Assembly: GCF_051622035.1 (NCBI RefSeq)
Contig: NC_135357.1
Location: 34,065,191-34,129,190 of the forward strand
Length of the DNA: 64,000 bases
From: Arctopsyche grandis
Taxonomy: Eukaryota > Arthropoda > Insecta > Trichoptera > Hydropsychidae
Reading direction: 5' to 3'
The translations under genes and the position numbers were made by a program. Under the pieces are notes generated by a model. That model worked only from the letters and a program-made list of their open reading frames with translations. It was not told where the DNA came from and ran no database searches. Shown in pieces: positions 22,062 through 40,331 of this stretch (its first letter is position 1; every line of letters begins with the position of its first letter).

Positions 22062-22994
22062 CAGTAGAGCCTCGATTGTCCGGACTGATTGGGGATGAAG
22101 GTAGTCTGGATGATCGAAAAAATCATAATTGACAGGGAATAATTTCAAACGTATTCGCGTCGCCACCTGCGTTGTTAGGGTAAAGTAAACAAACAATTTC
22201 AAATGTGTTTTCCGACAAATTATCATTACTGTCATTTAGTTGGATTATTAACCATTCAATTATGGCTTTTGGTTAAAGTTAACTGTTATTTTTGAAGCTG
22301 CCGCCAAATCGCGATTACTTTTCATATACTAATTGACCAGATATTGGCTGTCCAGACGATCGTCTTTGAATGAACCACATAGAAATACACTCTTCGACTT
22401 TATTTTCTGATTTTTTCATAACCATCCATCCTCTGACATTAAAGAATCAGTAAACTTCGTACTTTTTTCAATTTGATTTTTAAAACGGAGATCGTTGACG
22501 TTCCAACACCTTATTTATTTGACAACATCCTAAGACACTGCTATTTAACACTATGATGGCCGCTGACTCATATTTGTATCATGTTGGTTTGCACACCGCT
22601 TACTGGCCGCTGATACATATATGATTCACTACTGCGCTGATATATTTTTGTATCGCGTTTTCGTCAATCGTTTATGGCCGATGATACAAAAATATATTCT
22701 GCGCGGCCAGTAAGCGTTGTGCAACCAACGTGATACAAATATGAGTCAGCAGCCACCATAGTGTTAAAGCATTGATTATATTTAATTTGTCTTGATAACA
22801 AGTTTTCTTTCCCATATCGGTAATATTAAAAATAAATTTTTGAAGCAACTAACGTTCTTTGAGTATTGAATTTTGAAGACAACTGACTCATTTCTCCGTC
22901 TTATTTTCGAATTTTTTGTGTTATGCATTTCAAAGCAGCAACATCGTTAAATTTGTGTTTGCTCTTAACAGTCTGTATAATCGAGGTTCTACTG
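22062..22994. mobile_element. pogo/Tigger-type MITE, 933 bp, TA duplication
   Basis: Left end CAGTAGAGCCTCGATTGTCC; the right end read inverted is CAGTAGAACCTCGATTATAC. TA flanks both ends. The terminal sequence is that of pogo/Tigger-like Tc1-mariner elements as I know them. No transposase frame remains, and a second MITE is inserted at 22549-22763. Confidence 0.82.
22549..22763. mobile_element. TTAA-flanked palindromic MITE nested in the pogo element, 215 bp
   Basis: TTAA at 22545-22548 and 22764-22767. The inverted ends start CACTATGATGGC / CACTATGGTGGC and continue for about 90 bp (GACTCATATTTGTATCA on both arms), so the element is nearly a full hairpin. Confidence 0.82.
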
Positions 22995-23014
22995 TATTAT
23001 ATATATATATATAT

Positions 23015-23207
23015 ACTGGTGGTTTTAGCCGGCTTCGCTCGGTATTTGTAATATAAACCGCTTAAACATGACTAATCTTATAGTAAACATTTTATTAACT
23101 TTATTTTATATGAATGTATTTGAGTATTCATTCGTTTTTTTTTATATTAAATTGACTGTCACGAACAAACAAACATATATAAAGTCTCTTTCGAAATTAT
23201 ATGTATA
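23015..23207 (-). mobile_element. Helitron-like non-autonomous element
   Basis: Minus-strand copy with 3' end TTACAAATACCGAGCGAAGC (plus strand GCTTCGCTCGGTATTTGTAA at 23032 on) and 5' end TTTCGAAAGAGACTTTATAT. Same family as 14785 and 49036. Confidence 0.6.
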
Positions 23208-23659
23208 CCAGAACCCGGCGCCTGCGCCCTTGGACCCTTCGGTGCTTTATTTAAATTTATTTCAATCGAAAAGAAAATATATATCGTCATAGTAACTTGT
23301 CCGTTTACAAAGTTCCCAAACGACAGTTACAAATATATACATATATACAAAGTCTTTTTCTAAATTTTATATGAGATATGTAGATTTTGTGATTTTTCGG
23401 TGTTTGTTCCGTACGTTGCTGGACGTAGATCTCTCACGTAGTCTTTTGCTATTTATGTTTCCGACTCGGCGCCGGAACTGCCGCGACCGATCAATCCACA
23501 GGTTACTCTTGTTTGTTGGCTGAGCCACATTTTGCTATGACATATTTGACCGATGCATCACTATGACTGCGGATAGCTGATATGCAGTTCCTGTAGAAGC
23601 GTCTAGAAATGAATAAGTTATTAACAACTAGACCGATTCGAGCTCTAACCTAACCTCTT

Positions 23660-24354
23660 CTTCTTCTAATGCCGAATCCGTATTCGGACGTAGGCGACTA
23701 CCATGGGCAGACATCGTTTATGGCCCGTGCGAATTCTTCCCTATCATGGGCAAGCCGAATTAACTTTTCGAGACCGAGTCCCATGACCTGATCAGTTCCG
23801 GAGCCAAGAGAGCTTCTTTCTCCCAAGCCACCGTTTGCCTTCTATGATTGTTTGTAGAAGGCGATATTTTGGGCTGCTAATAATATGGCCAAAGTATGGC
23901 GTTTCACCGTGTCAAGAAGCTCTCTCTTTTTATGAAAAAGTTGGAGGACTGTTTCGTTTCTTACATGCTCCTTCCACGAGATCATTAACATCCTCCGGTA
24001 ACACCACATTTCAAAGGACTCTATCCTGTTCATGGATGCCATTAACAGCGTTCATGCTGCCGGAGCCATTTCTTCAGGAAAGGAAGTGACGTCCCTATTG
24101 ATCATTGCTCCTAGGTATTTGTAATGTTCTAACCTAACCGTGTATAATTTTGACGTCAAGATACCCAATTCTATACGTATTCGGATCGCTGATCAACGCA
24201 CGCTCTACGCAACCAATTACCCGGTACTTTTTTTTATATAAGATGGCCATTATATTTTGAATCGAATTCTCGAGTAGTTCGCCATTGTTCACGGGTGACA
24301 CTGACGAGGAGAGGAATATCAAGGAACAAAAAAAAAAACAATGCTCGGTTCATC
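23660..24354 (-). pseudogene. LINE reverse transcriptase C-terminal remnant
   Basis: Minus-strand frames give KMNRA, NNGELLENSIQNIMAIL, then IESFEMWCYRRMLMISWKEH, HVRNETVLQLFHKKRELL and finally REEFARAINDVCPW. These are successive blocks of the C-terminal region of a non-LTR reverse transcriptase common in animals. Stops and frameshifts separate the blocks, so it is dead. The polymerase core is absent. Confidence 0.8.
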
Positions 24355-26133
24355 TTAAACGCTTTAATCACGCTCTCATTCATTCACTGGCACGTATCGA
24401 CCGTTAACATCCCGAGTATGACTGGTGTGAAGGTGATCGCTTTTATATATATATAACATATATTTGTTTACATTCGTAATACATGACCCATCTCATTGCT
24501 TAAGAATAAATAAATATTTATTTATTAAAAAAAAATAATACATAATAAAATATACAAGGATCGATTTTCTTTGGAGGCATGGAAAAATTTTATCTATATT
24601 ATTATATACATATTACATTTGTAACTGTGTATATATATATATATATATATATATTTTGGCTTTTAAAAATGAACTATGCTAAATTGTATTTATTAAAATA
24701 ATAAAAAAAAAACAACCAAAAGACCGGTTTTCCTCTCCTGTTGATCATTCGCTCCTTTGGTGATTTAAATATATCAAATAATAGTCGGTAAATGTATGTT
24801 TCGAATGTTTTAACATTTTAATAGCATAATAAATTATAGTGATTGATTTAATAAAAAAAACCTTGGCATTATTTTAATAGGTGTAAAAAAAATAAAAAAA
24901 AATATATGTATTTTCGTTAGGAAAATTAACACATTGATAAGACGTAGTATAAATAAACATTCGCTTTGTTATTAAACTTATATATATATATTTATATACA
25001 ATATGTGATTTTGATTGAAAATTAGTTTTGATTTTTTTTTTTTTTGCATTTTGCTCGATGTATCCAAGCATAATAAAATAAATAATTTTAAAATTAAAAA
25101 ACAATTTGAAAAGCAAAAAAAAAACTTGGTTACGTATAAAGTGTGTGAAGTTATGTAGAGTTAAAATATTACATACGAGTTTATTCTTAAATAAATTCAT
25201 TCTAGACATAAGTGTGATGTTTTCTGCAAATGTACGAATTTATAAAAATATATGATTAATAAAAGAATTGAAAGAAAAAACAATTGTACTCACGAAGACT
25301 TTGAACTATTTGAATAAATGAATTAAAACAAAAATAAATTTTTATACATAAACGAATCATTATTTTGTATAACTGACAATGCAATATAAATGTTTCTCTT
25401 TTTATTTATAATAACCAAAAAAAAAAAAAGTCTTCTATGATTTGTACTTTATACATATATTAAAATATTTATAATAATAAAACCTTTTCTTTTTTTTTTC
25501 ATTAAACTTAAGAAAAAGATCTAAAAATCTAAAATACAAATATGTGTGTGTTTTGTGTAATCAAAATTTTCCCAAATAAACATAATTGTCGAAATATGAC
25601 TTTCATTAAACTTTTTAACTATCTCTCATGTACCCCACCGTAAAATATCTCCACAAATAAATTGCGAAATTAATACCGATGCAGAAAACGCGTCGCAAAA
25701 TATCCATTAAAAACGAAAAACTAGCACGAGAGATGCGTAATATTTTATAACACACGTAAGTAATATCCATACGTAAACGCAACGTGAGTATAAATAAAAC
25801 TGGTATAAATAAACTTAAAAAAAAACCACCCCCCGCCCCTTTGTACATATAAATATGTGGTCATAACAACCGAAAATCATGCTCATGCGCTAATTCAAAA
25901 CCTACGATCCCGTTTGTACTTTGCTTTGGCTTCACATTCAAACACATAATGTACTCTGGTGTAAACGGGCCATTACCTCAACATACGAATTCGTATGCAC
26001 GGGACGAGAAACGACATATGTATATCACTTTAATAACCTAAAATCATTGTTATATGTATGTCGTCCCATTATAGGGAAACCGAGGCTGAAAGTTTCACCG
26101 CATTTATATTTTAGCTGTTTGTTTTTATCTTAC
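24355..26133. other. AT-rich intergenic DNA
   Basis: About 1.8 kb with many A/T homopolymers and a short (TA)n near 24630-24653. I see no coding motif and no repeat family shared with the rest of the window. Confidence 0.5.
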
Positions 26134-28010
26134 GGTGTTATTCCTACCCTTTGAACGCAACTCACAGGTCTTCGAGAAGAAACAACGGCGCTGAAAATCA
26201 CCCCTACTTAATTTCAATCTTAAATCCAGCATCGGTAAGTCGACTAATACATTGACTAACCCCATATGATGTAATGCAGATGATAAATAAATCGATTTTT
26301 CTAGTAAAAAGTGTGTTTTATTTCGAATATTATACCATTTTTAATATTATTTCATATAATAAATTAAATTAACAATATACAATAATATAATAATTAAACA
26401 TAAACCTGCATATTGATACAATTGAGTCGGGCGGAAGCTGTCGTAATGACTCATGCAGTCGAACAGGACCGATTTGACGATGACAACTGAACAGGCCTGC
26501 TCTTAGAAGTTTCCATACAAAAAAAAAATGACAGATTGGACTCTAACAATTTGACAGAGAGGCCTAATCTTAAACCTCAAAGTTGTAGATGAATCAATCA
26601 GGTAATGACTTGTAAAATGGAACAAACATACTATCCATTATGGAAATATGATAAATCAGACCCGAGACAATGACTTACAATTGAATGGGTCTGATTTTAC
26701 AGCAACAGGCCCACTCCTAGAATCCTCAATGAAGTATTGATAAATTAGACTCAAGCATTAAGCTTGTCAGGCCTGATCTTATGGCTACAGTCAAAATAGG
26801 CCGATTTAACGATGACAACTAAATAGGCCTGCGCTTAGAAGTTTCCATACAAAAAGTATGTCACAAATTGGACTCTTACAATTTATGGCCTACTGTTAAA
26901 ACTGTCAAAAAATCACTCAAAACTGTAGATGAATCAGATAATGGCTTGTAAAATGGAACAAATATACTATCCATTATGGAAATATGATAAAATCAGACCC
27001 GAGACAATGACTTACAATTGAATGGGTCTGATTTTACAGCAACAGGCCCACTCCTAGAATCCTCAATTAAGTATTGATAAATTGGACTCAAGCATTTAGC
27101 TTGACAAGCCTGATCTTATGGCTACAGTCAAAACAGGCCTTCTCTTAGAACCGTATTATTCCTACCCTTTAAACGCAACTCACAGGTCTTCGAGAAGAGT
27201 CCAGGCGCTGAAAATCATCCCTACTTTATTTCAATCTTAAATCCAGCATCGGTAAGTCGACTAAAACATTGACTAACCCCATTTGATATAATGCAAATGG
27301 TAAATAAATCGATTTTTTAGTAAAAAGTGTTTTATTTCGAATATTATTTCAAATAATAAATAAATTTAACAATATACAATAATATAATAATTAAACATAA
27401 ACCTGCATATTGATACAATTAATTCAGACGGAGGCTGTCGTAATGACTCATGCAACCAAACAGGTCCAATTTGACAATGACAACTAAACAGGACTGTTCT
27501 TAGAAGTTTCCAAACAAAAAGTATATCACAAATTAGACTCTTCCAATTTGACAGCAAGGCCTACTTTTAAAACTGTCAAAGAATCAGATAATAGATCAAG
27601 CATACTACCATTATGGAAATATGATAAATCAGACCCGAGATAATAACTTACAATTGAATGGGTCTGCTTTTACAGCAACAGGCCTACTCCTAGAATCCTC
27701 AATTAAGTATTGATAAATTGGACCCAAGCATTTAGCTTGACAGGCCTGCTCTTAGAAGTTTCCATACAAAAAGTATGTCACAAATTGGACTCTTACAATT
27801 TGACAGCAAGGCCTACTGTTAAAACTGTCAAAATAATGACATCATGAAAATATGATAAATCAGACCCAAGATAATGACTTTTACAATTTAATGGATCTGA
27901 TTTTACAGCAACAAGCCCACTCTTAGAGAGCATTTAACTTAAAAGGCCTGATCTTATGGCTTAAGTCAAAAAAGGACCACTCCTAGAACCGTCCATTGAG
28001 AATGTATGAT
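26134..28010. repeat. Tandem duplication, unit about 1.02 kb
   Basis: Unit A starts at 26134 and unit B near 27151; both begin TTATTCCTACCCTTT(G/A)AACGC and share CTTAAATCCAGCATCGGTAA and most of what follows. Inside each unit a smaller module (CTTAGAAGTTTCCATACAAA...TTGGACTCTTACAATTTG, and AAATCAGACCCGAGACAATG) recurs two or three times. Each unit carries an exon-like segment (26168-26234, 27186-27251) between an AG acceptor and GTAAGT donor. Confidence 0.75.
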
Positions 28011-28346
28011 AAATTTTATTCATATCTAAATATTGTAGTTCATACAGTTGGATTTCATTCAACCTTGACTTAAACTTACAAATTTGGCTAATTGTAGATC
28101 ATATGTTATCAGCTGGTAAGTAAAAGTCCGATTTACAGCTTGTTTTCGTCTGGGATTAGGCCTTAACGTAGATGAGTACGAATTCGTCATGCTTAGTAGT
28201 ATGCATCATTACAACAGTATCAATCAGACATACTAATTAATTTAAAATTAGCAGCATTGAGATATAATTCAACATAAAAAAGCGAAAGTGTGTGCCATGT
28301 TTGGAATACATAATAATTATAAATATTAATAATCTAATGCGATAGA
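28011..28346. other. Spacer and 3' side of the roadblock gene
   Basis: AT-rich, no features seen apart from the expected 3' untranslated region of the minus-strand gene that ends at 28347. No clear polyadenylation signal was identified. Confidence 0.4.
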
Positions 28347-28871
28347 TTAATCTGTTGGATTCTGTATGACCATCAATACGAATTCTCTATCGGGCGCCAC
28401 GAGGATCTCATGTTTCTTACTTCTGACCCGAAGGAATGTGAGGTCATTGCTCGGATCCTGCAAAGCGAACAGTCCAATCAATAATAAAAAGACTTTGATG
28501 AAAGTATGTGTGCAATATTACGACGTAAAAGACGGGACTCTACCAGGTCTCTGACGACACTTCTGGCTTTGTCGGCCAGCTGGCTTATCAGACCGGCATA
28601 CTGGACCGTTGTCGCATTGTCCAATGAGGTTTTTATCGGAATACCTATGACGAGATGTATAGATTATCGTATGCAACAATAAAAGTATGGGACTGTAGTC
28701 AAGGTAACCAGGTCAAACATACCTTCCGAATTGACTATGATGGTTCCCACGACTCCTTTGTGGGCGTGGATCCTCTTCAGGGTATCCTCGATCTCGGTAG
28801 CCTGAAAAAATCACCATATTAAAGAAATATCCTCGATAAAATCCAAGGAAAAGTCGTCACAAACTCACCAT
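28347..28871 (-). CDS. robl: Dynein light chain, roadblock type (DYNLRB), 4 exons
   Basis: Exons on the minus strand 28869-28871, 28723-28801, 28544-28644 and 28347-28457 join with GT/AG introns into a 97-residue protein, the usual length for this family. It begins [20 protein letters not shown], has the Roadblock/LC7 core ([18 protein letters not shown] near 20-37; [20 protein letters not shown]), and ends [10 protein letters not shown], as in animal roadblock proteins. Roadblock dimers bind the dynein intermediate chain in the cytoplasmic dynein motor, needed for microtubule transport and mitosis. The first coding exon is only the ATG, followed at once by GTGAGT. The gene is complete with no lesion. 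Family assignment is very secure; which paralogue (DYNLRB1/2 or an insect robl duplicate) is less so. Confidence 0.96.
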
Positions 28872-28985
28872 TTTGTCAGACGGGTGATTGACACTGCACT
28901 GACTCACCAACTGTCAAACTCGTTTGGTCCAAACGTTGCACATCCCTGCCATGTGACTAATGTCATTCTTTTACTTTAATTTTTT

Positions 28986-29952
28986 GGTAATTGGATTATT
29001 AGTCACATTGCGGTGGTCACAAAGACAATTTTTGCCATTAAAATCGCGAATACGCAATATTTGGCACTCAAGTTCTCGTTAGTATGATGGACTTTTCGGC
29101 TGCCAGATGTTCCGTTTAAAGGTCTGTTCATACTTAGCAGCACTGCACGACTCCATTTAAAATATGTCATTTTATTACATTTCTATTCATATCTACCTAC
29201 ACGTCGCGGTCACGTCACGCTTACATCGCTTTGGCCGAGTGCAAGGCAAAATCGGCTTACTTATACATTACAGGCCATGACGATATGGCGCAATATTGCT
29301 TACGTCGTATTGTCGAGTACTTACAATATGAATGCATACACGTGCATTCGTAGCTACGCGTCAGAATATAAGTCAGCAAAAATTTTTCGGCGTTTGTCGA
29401 ACGAAAAATTATGTATAATCGCGTTGTTGTTGGAAGAAGAAGCTCAAGAAGGCAATAAAAAAGCACGGAGGCGTTTTGATGTGCATCCCATGTTAAAAAA
29501 TAGAAAAACCGAAGGAGAGTTTTGGACACTATATAAGGAGCTTGTGGATGATGGACAAAAGTTGTTTTGAATCTTTCCGTAAAAAATTATTATTTTTTTA
29601 AATATTTGCACCAAAACCATGTCGAAAGTGTGAACAGCTGTCAACTGTCACTATCGATAATTGGTCCAAAACAGCAAAGCGGCAGACTCATGGCACGTAA
29701 TTCGCGTGTATATTTCCACGATGGCCAAAAAAACGGATACGATACGTTGACGGATGTTGCTGTAAGGTATGAACAGGAAATGTCGGGTACTGCTGTAAGC
29801 CTGCCGTGGCGTAAACGTGACGGTTGGTATGAATATACCCATACAAAATGTACCAAAGAATACTTTTCGTACGGCCGGATATGTACCTGCTGACTAGGTA
29901 TGAACAGACCTATAGAGATTTTAGTGACTTTGTGACCAGTAATCACTGAACC
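28986..29952. mobile_element. Mutator-like MITE copy split by a Harbinger element
   Basis: Left half 28986-29118 (GGTAATTGGATTATTAGTCA...GCCAGATGTTCCGTT) and right half 29911-29952 (ATAGAGATTTTAGTGACTTT...AATCACTGAACC) are continuous in other copies (40332-40521, 54567-54770). The break at 29121-29910 holds another transposon. The family has imperfect terminal inverted repeats GGTAATTGGATTATTAGTCA / GGTTCGGTGATTACTGGTCA. Confidence 0.82.
29121..29910 (+). mobile_element. PIF/Harbinger-like element with transposase N-terminal remnant
   Basis: The ends GGTCTGTTCATACTTAGCAG and (inverted) GGTCTGTTCATACCTAGTCA form the terminal repeat. Inside, 29376-29569 encodes LCIIALLLEEEAQEG, KKARRRFDVHPMLKNRK and GEFWTLYKELVDDGQKLF, the conserved N-terminal block of insect HARBI1-like transposases (usually R-FWVHP...G-F--L). 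The catalytic DDE part is deleted. The expected 3-bp duplication is imperfect (TTA/TAA left, TAT right). Nested in the MITE at 28986-29952. Confidence 0.78.
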
Positions 29953-30353
29953 AATTTTTCAATATCAGCTATAAATTCATGGGAATATTTATTTTGAGTA
30001 TAAATTGAAGTTTATAGTTGAATTTTTGAAGTTTTAAAAAAATTACTTTGGCAGAAATATGGATCGATAATAATTTGCGATTAAAGTTTGACCTTTTGAT
30101 AAAACTGTTGACGGTCAGAGTTGGCCAAATTGAACTTGAATATTTTTTACGCATTCATTACATACATATATTAGATAATTATTTAAAATAAGAATTTTTT
30201 GAAAAGAGGACACAATCAATCTCTACCTCTCTTTAATGATTTGAAATATTTTGTAAGTATGGTTATTGGCCACTAAAATTAAAACAATGCACTTATGTCA
30301 ATTAATAATAAAATAATGTAGTATATTAATAAATGATAATTGAATTATTTTAT

Positions 30354-30538
30354 ACATTGCGATCGCCCAAAGGACAATTTTTGCCATGAAAATCGCGAAT
30401 ACGGAATATTTAGCACTCGAGTTCACGATAGTGCGATAGTTATCGTTAGTATGATGAACTTTTCAGCTGCCAAAAGTTCCGTTATAGAGATTTTAGTGAC
30501 TTTTAGGCGAGCGCTTTGTGGGCAATAATCACTGAACC
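30354..30538 (+). mobile_element. Mutator-like MITE, left end missing
   Basis: Matches the family from ACATTGCGATCGCCCAAAGG to AATCACTGAACC. The first ~25 bp are lost. Confidence 0.78.
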
Positions 30539-30889
30539 ATTAATAAATAGTTAACTGTAGCATTATCAAAACTAAAAAAGGTTCTGAGTATTGAATAGGT
30601 TTTTTTTATATATTTTACTTAAAAATCTATTGATTAACATGTAAGTATAAACTGAGCAACGATTGAATAATTTTCTTTGTGTGGCTCTTACAAACGTTAA
30701 AAGAATTTAGAGAATGGTTTGAAAGAATTAGAAGAGAAAAAATTGTTTTGTAAAAGAACTATTTTGATTTTATATATAAAAATAGCACTTTAAAACTCCG
30801 TACGCACAATAACGCTCTTGCGTTCACTAATAATCGTTAGCAGTAATCACTAAAAATAATCCATGTAGCCAACTACAATAAATTAAGCT

Positions 30890-31105
30890 AATTATTGTGG
30901 TTTTTATTACATATTACATACCTCCTTTACGTTTCACTTACGATTACAATTCAGGAAAAAGTTTGCCTCTTATCCGATCGTTTTCATACTTTGCCATATT
31001 GCTCATTTTGGTCATCAATATAAGTAAATGGATCCTCCGCCATTACGATGGTCCAAAAATATCGTCTAAGACGCGTTTGATATCTGCCCGGCGAGATAGC
31101 CGTTG
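30890..31105 (+). repeat. Dispersed repeat with CTTATCCGATCGTTTTCATA
   Basis: Related copies at about 45960-46150 (minus) and 54850-55040 (plus), all sharing TCTTATCCGATCG, ACTTTGCCAT(A/T)TTGCTC and GGTCATCAATAT. Ends not defined; family unknown. Confidence 0.55.
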
Positions 31106-31246
31106 ACGTTTATCCATCGTTTGTTTATTAGTTTTAAACATAGATGGCGGTAGTAAAATAAAATTATTGTTTTTATTCAAAATAATAATTTTATATACAA
31201 ATTATAGAAAAGGTATGTTTTTAAAAAACTTTTTTTTATTAATAAC

Positions 31247-31435
31247 CATAGAAGTAGAATGCATGGAATCGCTCTCAGCCTCCAAAAATGTTGCTACAAA
31301 ATCTCTGCACGGCAGACTTTGTTCATTGTTTGCTAAACTTAGTCTCTCTTCTGACTTTCCGTCTCTCTCTTCGATGGCTCGCTTTTAGACGATACTTTTG
31401 TTAACAATGACCATTCTATGCATTCTACTTCTATG
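31247..31435. mobile_element. MITE with 8-bp target duplication (hAT-like), 189 bp
   Basis: Terminal inverted repeats CATAGAAGTAGAATGCATGG / CATAGAAGTAGAATGCATAG; flanking TTAATAAC at 31239-31246 and 31436-31443 is an exact 8-bp duplication, the length made by hAT (and P) transposases. No coding capacity. Confidence 0.8.
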
Positions 31436-31444
31436 TTAATAACC

Positions 31445-31840
31445 GGTCTCCGTCACGGGCCCGAAAGTAAAACGCCCGAAAACGCAAATATCGGAAGGCA
31501 AAGATCGAAAATCGAAAGATCTTAAGTCGAAAGATCAAAAAAAAAAGGGTGCATGGTAAACAGTACTATGTATATATAATATATATGAGTGGCATGCGGT
31601 GAAATTATCTCTCTTTTTTTTGTAACACAGCCTTGTTTAATGTGCACGCGCAGAATACGGGAGGAAAAGCCTGTTCCTCTTGTTCCTGTTGTATCCTGGT
31701 CGCGCAAATTAAGTGAGTATAAACGACGGGGGGAGAGACCCTTTTTTTTGTCTTTCGACTTAAGATCTTTCGATTTTCGATCTTTGCCTTCCGATATTTG
31801 CGTTTTCGGGCGTTTCACTTTCGGGCCCGTGAGGTAGACC
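31445..31840. mobile_element. Long hairpin MITE (GGTCTCCGTCACGGGCCC ends)
   Basis: Arms of about 100 bp: 31445-31550 against 31740-31840, sharing GAAGGCAAAGATCGAAAATC. The loop contains GCCTGTTCCTCTTGTTCCTG and a GAGTGGCATGCGGTGAAATT segment also found at 60794-60954. A relative lies at 40859-41188. Confidence 0.78.
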
Positions 31841-32220
31841 CATTAATAATAAACGGACTACTAGTCATATGTGAACCAGTCACGAGACAACTGGTTGACC
31901 GATTTTAGGGTGTGACCAGTTTTCGGGTGTGACCAGTTTTAGTGTGACGGGTGATCACGTGTGACCGATCTAGAGCGACCGGTTGTCCTGTGACCGGTTC
32001 ACATTTGACTAGTTATCACCGAACCGTTAATAACACATAATTCCCTTAATTAATAAGCTATGTTGGCTGAATTTAAGCAATTAAAATGTTTCTTTATCTA
32101 CGAAACACATAGATTACTTGTTCCTTTTTGTGATACAGCTTCAATAAAGTGTTCCATTGATAGAGTTTGCATTTACAGAATGAACAAATCGGCTCGCGAA
32201 CCGTTGGTTTGTCGCATGTG

Positions 32221-32228
32221 TATAAATA
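32221..32228 (+). promoter_or_regulatory. TATA box candidate for the cysteine protease gene
   Basis: TATAAATA lies 110 bp upstream of the start codon at 32331. A transcript starting about 30 bp downstream would have an 80-nt leader. Inferred from position only. Confidence 0.45.
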
Positions 32229-32330
32229 CAAAGGCACTTGGTCACCCTCTGCTATTTGCGGTTGGGCTCCGTTTTGCTGTCGGCGTGTTTCTTTTAATTA
32301 AATTACGCTGATACTACGTCGAATTCAACA

Positions 32331-38724
<6,394 letters not shown>

Positions 38725-38908
38725 AGCTCTATCGACTTTGCATTTATTCTTAAATCTCATGTTATTATGAAATCTTTTATTATTTCGAACAAACAATATT
38801 TTTTTTCTGTTATTTTTACAATTATAAATTTCATCTATAACATATAACCACATTCCTATATCATTTTAAGCAATTCCTTGTATTATGTATTATTCTTATT
38901 TTAATCTG

Positions 38909-38914
38909 AATAAA
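38909..38914 (+). terminator. AATAAA polyadenylation signal of the protease gene
   Basis: AATAAA 185 bp after the stop codon, followed by T-rich sequence. The nearest canonical signal downstream. Confidence 0.6.
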
Positions 38915-40331
38915 AATAGTTAATTTTGTAACAAATCGAATTTATTTTTTATTTTTAGTTTGAGGTTACGTTCATTTTTTTTTTAAATGACATTCATTCA
39001 AATCGCGGATTCAATAGAGCGCGCGTATTGTGCGTTGTGCAATTTTAAACCTAATGGCCATATGCGCAAAGATCAAAATTGAATAAACTGATTCCATCAG
39101 AAATATATTCAAGTTTAGTTGTATGCAAATATACACCGTAATTACAATACGTAAGGGATATTATTGCATGCAATCAATTTTGAGGAGTAAATCAAAAACT
39201 TTTCTTCACACAGAGTCTCAAAAGTTTCTGTAGTAATTTTTTAATATTATTTTTTTTACTTATCATATAGCGCTATTCTGTGTGTCTGTGTAAGATAACG
39301 CTCGCCATAATATAATAATTTGATTAGTAAAATATTTAATTTTTCTATTGGTGTTTTATATTGTTTTCATGGGTGTTGGCATATTAAGTTTTATAACCTT
39401 TTAAATATATTTTATTTAATATTTATATTTAAAAAAGGTAAAAAAAACCTACCTACATGTAAACAATAGAAAAATTAATTAATTAAACAAATTTTTAATA
39501 GATGGCGGTAAATTCTCAGCCAAGCAGAAAGATTATCACTGATTAGTATATTATATATAGAAGTTTTTTTCTTTTGTTATTATATCTTCGTATACGTTTT
39601 AGCATTGACGTACATACATATGTATTTAGAATCGAAACGACTATTATAGTACGGCGAGCGTTATCTCAGACAAACAGACACACTGACAGAATAACGATAT
39701 TATATATATGATATGTAGGTAGGTAGGTAGTTTTTATCATTTTTTTTTTCAAATCAAACAATTAAATATGAATATTAAATTAAATATATTTAAAAGTTAT
39801 TTGAAAAAAAATTCGAACGCGTGCGGATCGAACACAGGACCGACACATTTCTTTTAATTTTTTTTTATTTAATAACTTAATATGCCAACACCATGCGATG
39901 ATATTTCATCGGGTACTTTAATAGAAATGGCTTTAGGCATCATATTATTGTCAAGTAACGATTGTCCACAGACAATCATAAATAATTTTAGCATCAGTCG
40001 TATTTGATGCTTGGTTCTCGACGTATGTCCGATAAAAACTTCTCTGTTTGTTTATATTACTCGCAAGATGGGCAAGTGCACCGTTAAAAATTGCAAAATG
40101 CATTCAAAAACACACAATAAACAACATGGAATACATTTTTATAAGTAAATTGATCCGATTGTATTCCGTGCGTTGTAGCGTATTTATAGAGACGTACCGT
40201 GTAATATTGACAACCATTATTTATTCGCAAGGGCCCCTTCTATTATTATTACATTTCCCTGGGTACAACACTAGTTTTTAATATTAGTAGTAATTTCAGT
40301 GTTCAAATAATGGTTTAGCGGTCTTCATTAA
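38915..40331. other. AT-rich spacer with two dispersed inverted-repeat pairs
   Basis: About 39262-39310 (TCTGTGTGTCTGTGTAAGAT, AACGCTCGCC) is inverted at 39650-39710, and GTGTTGGCATATTAAGTTTT (39370) is inverted near 39872-39897. The pairs are not nested, so this is not one simple hairpin. No gene seen. Confidence 0.5.
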
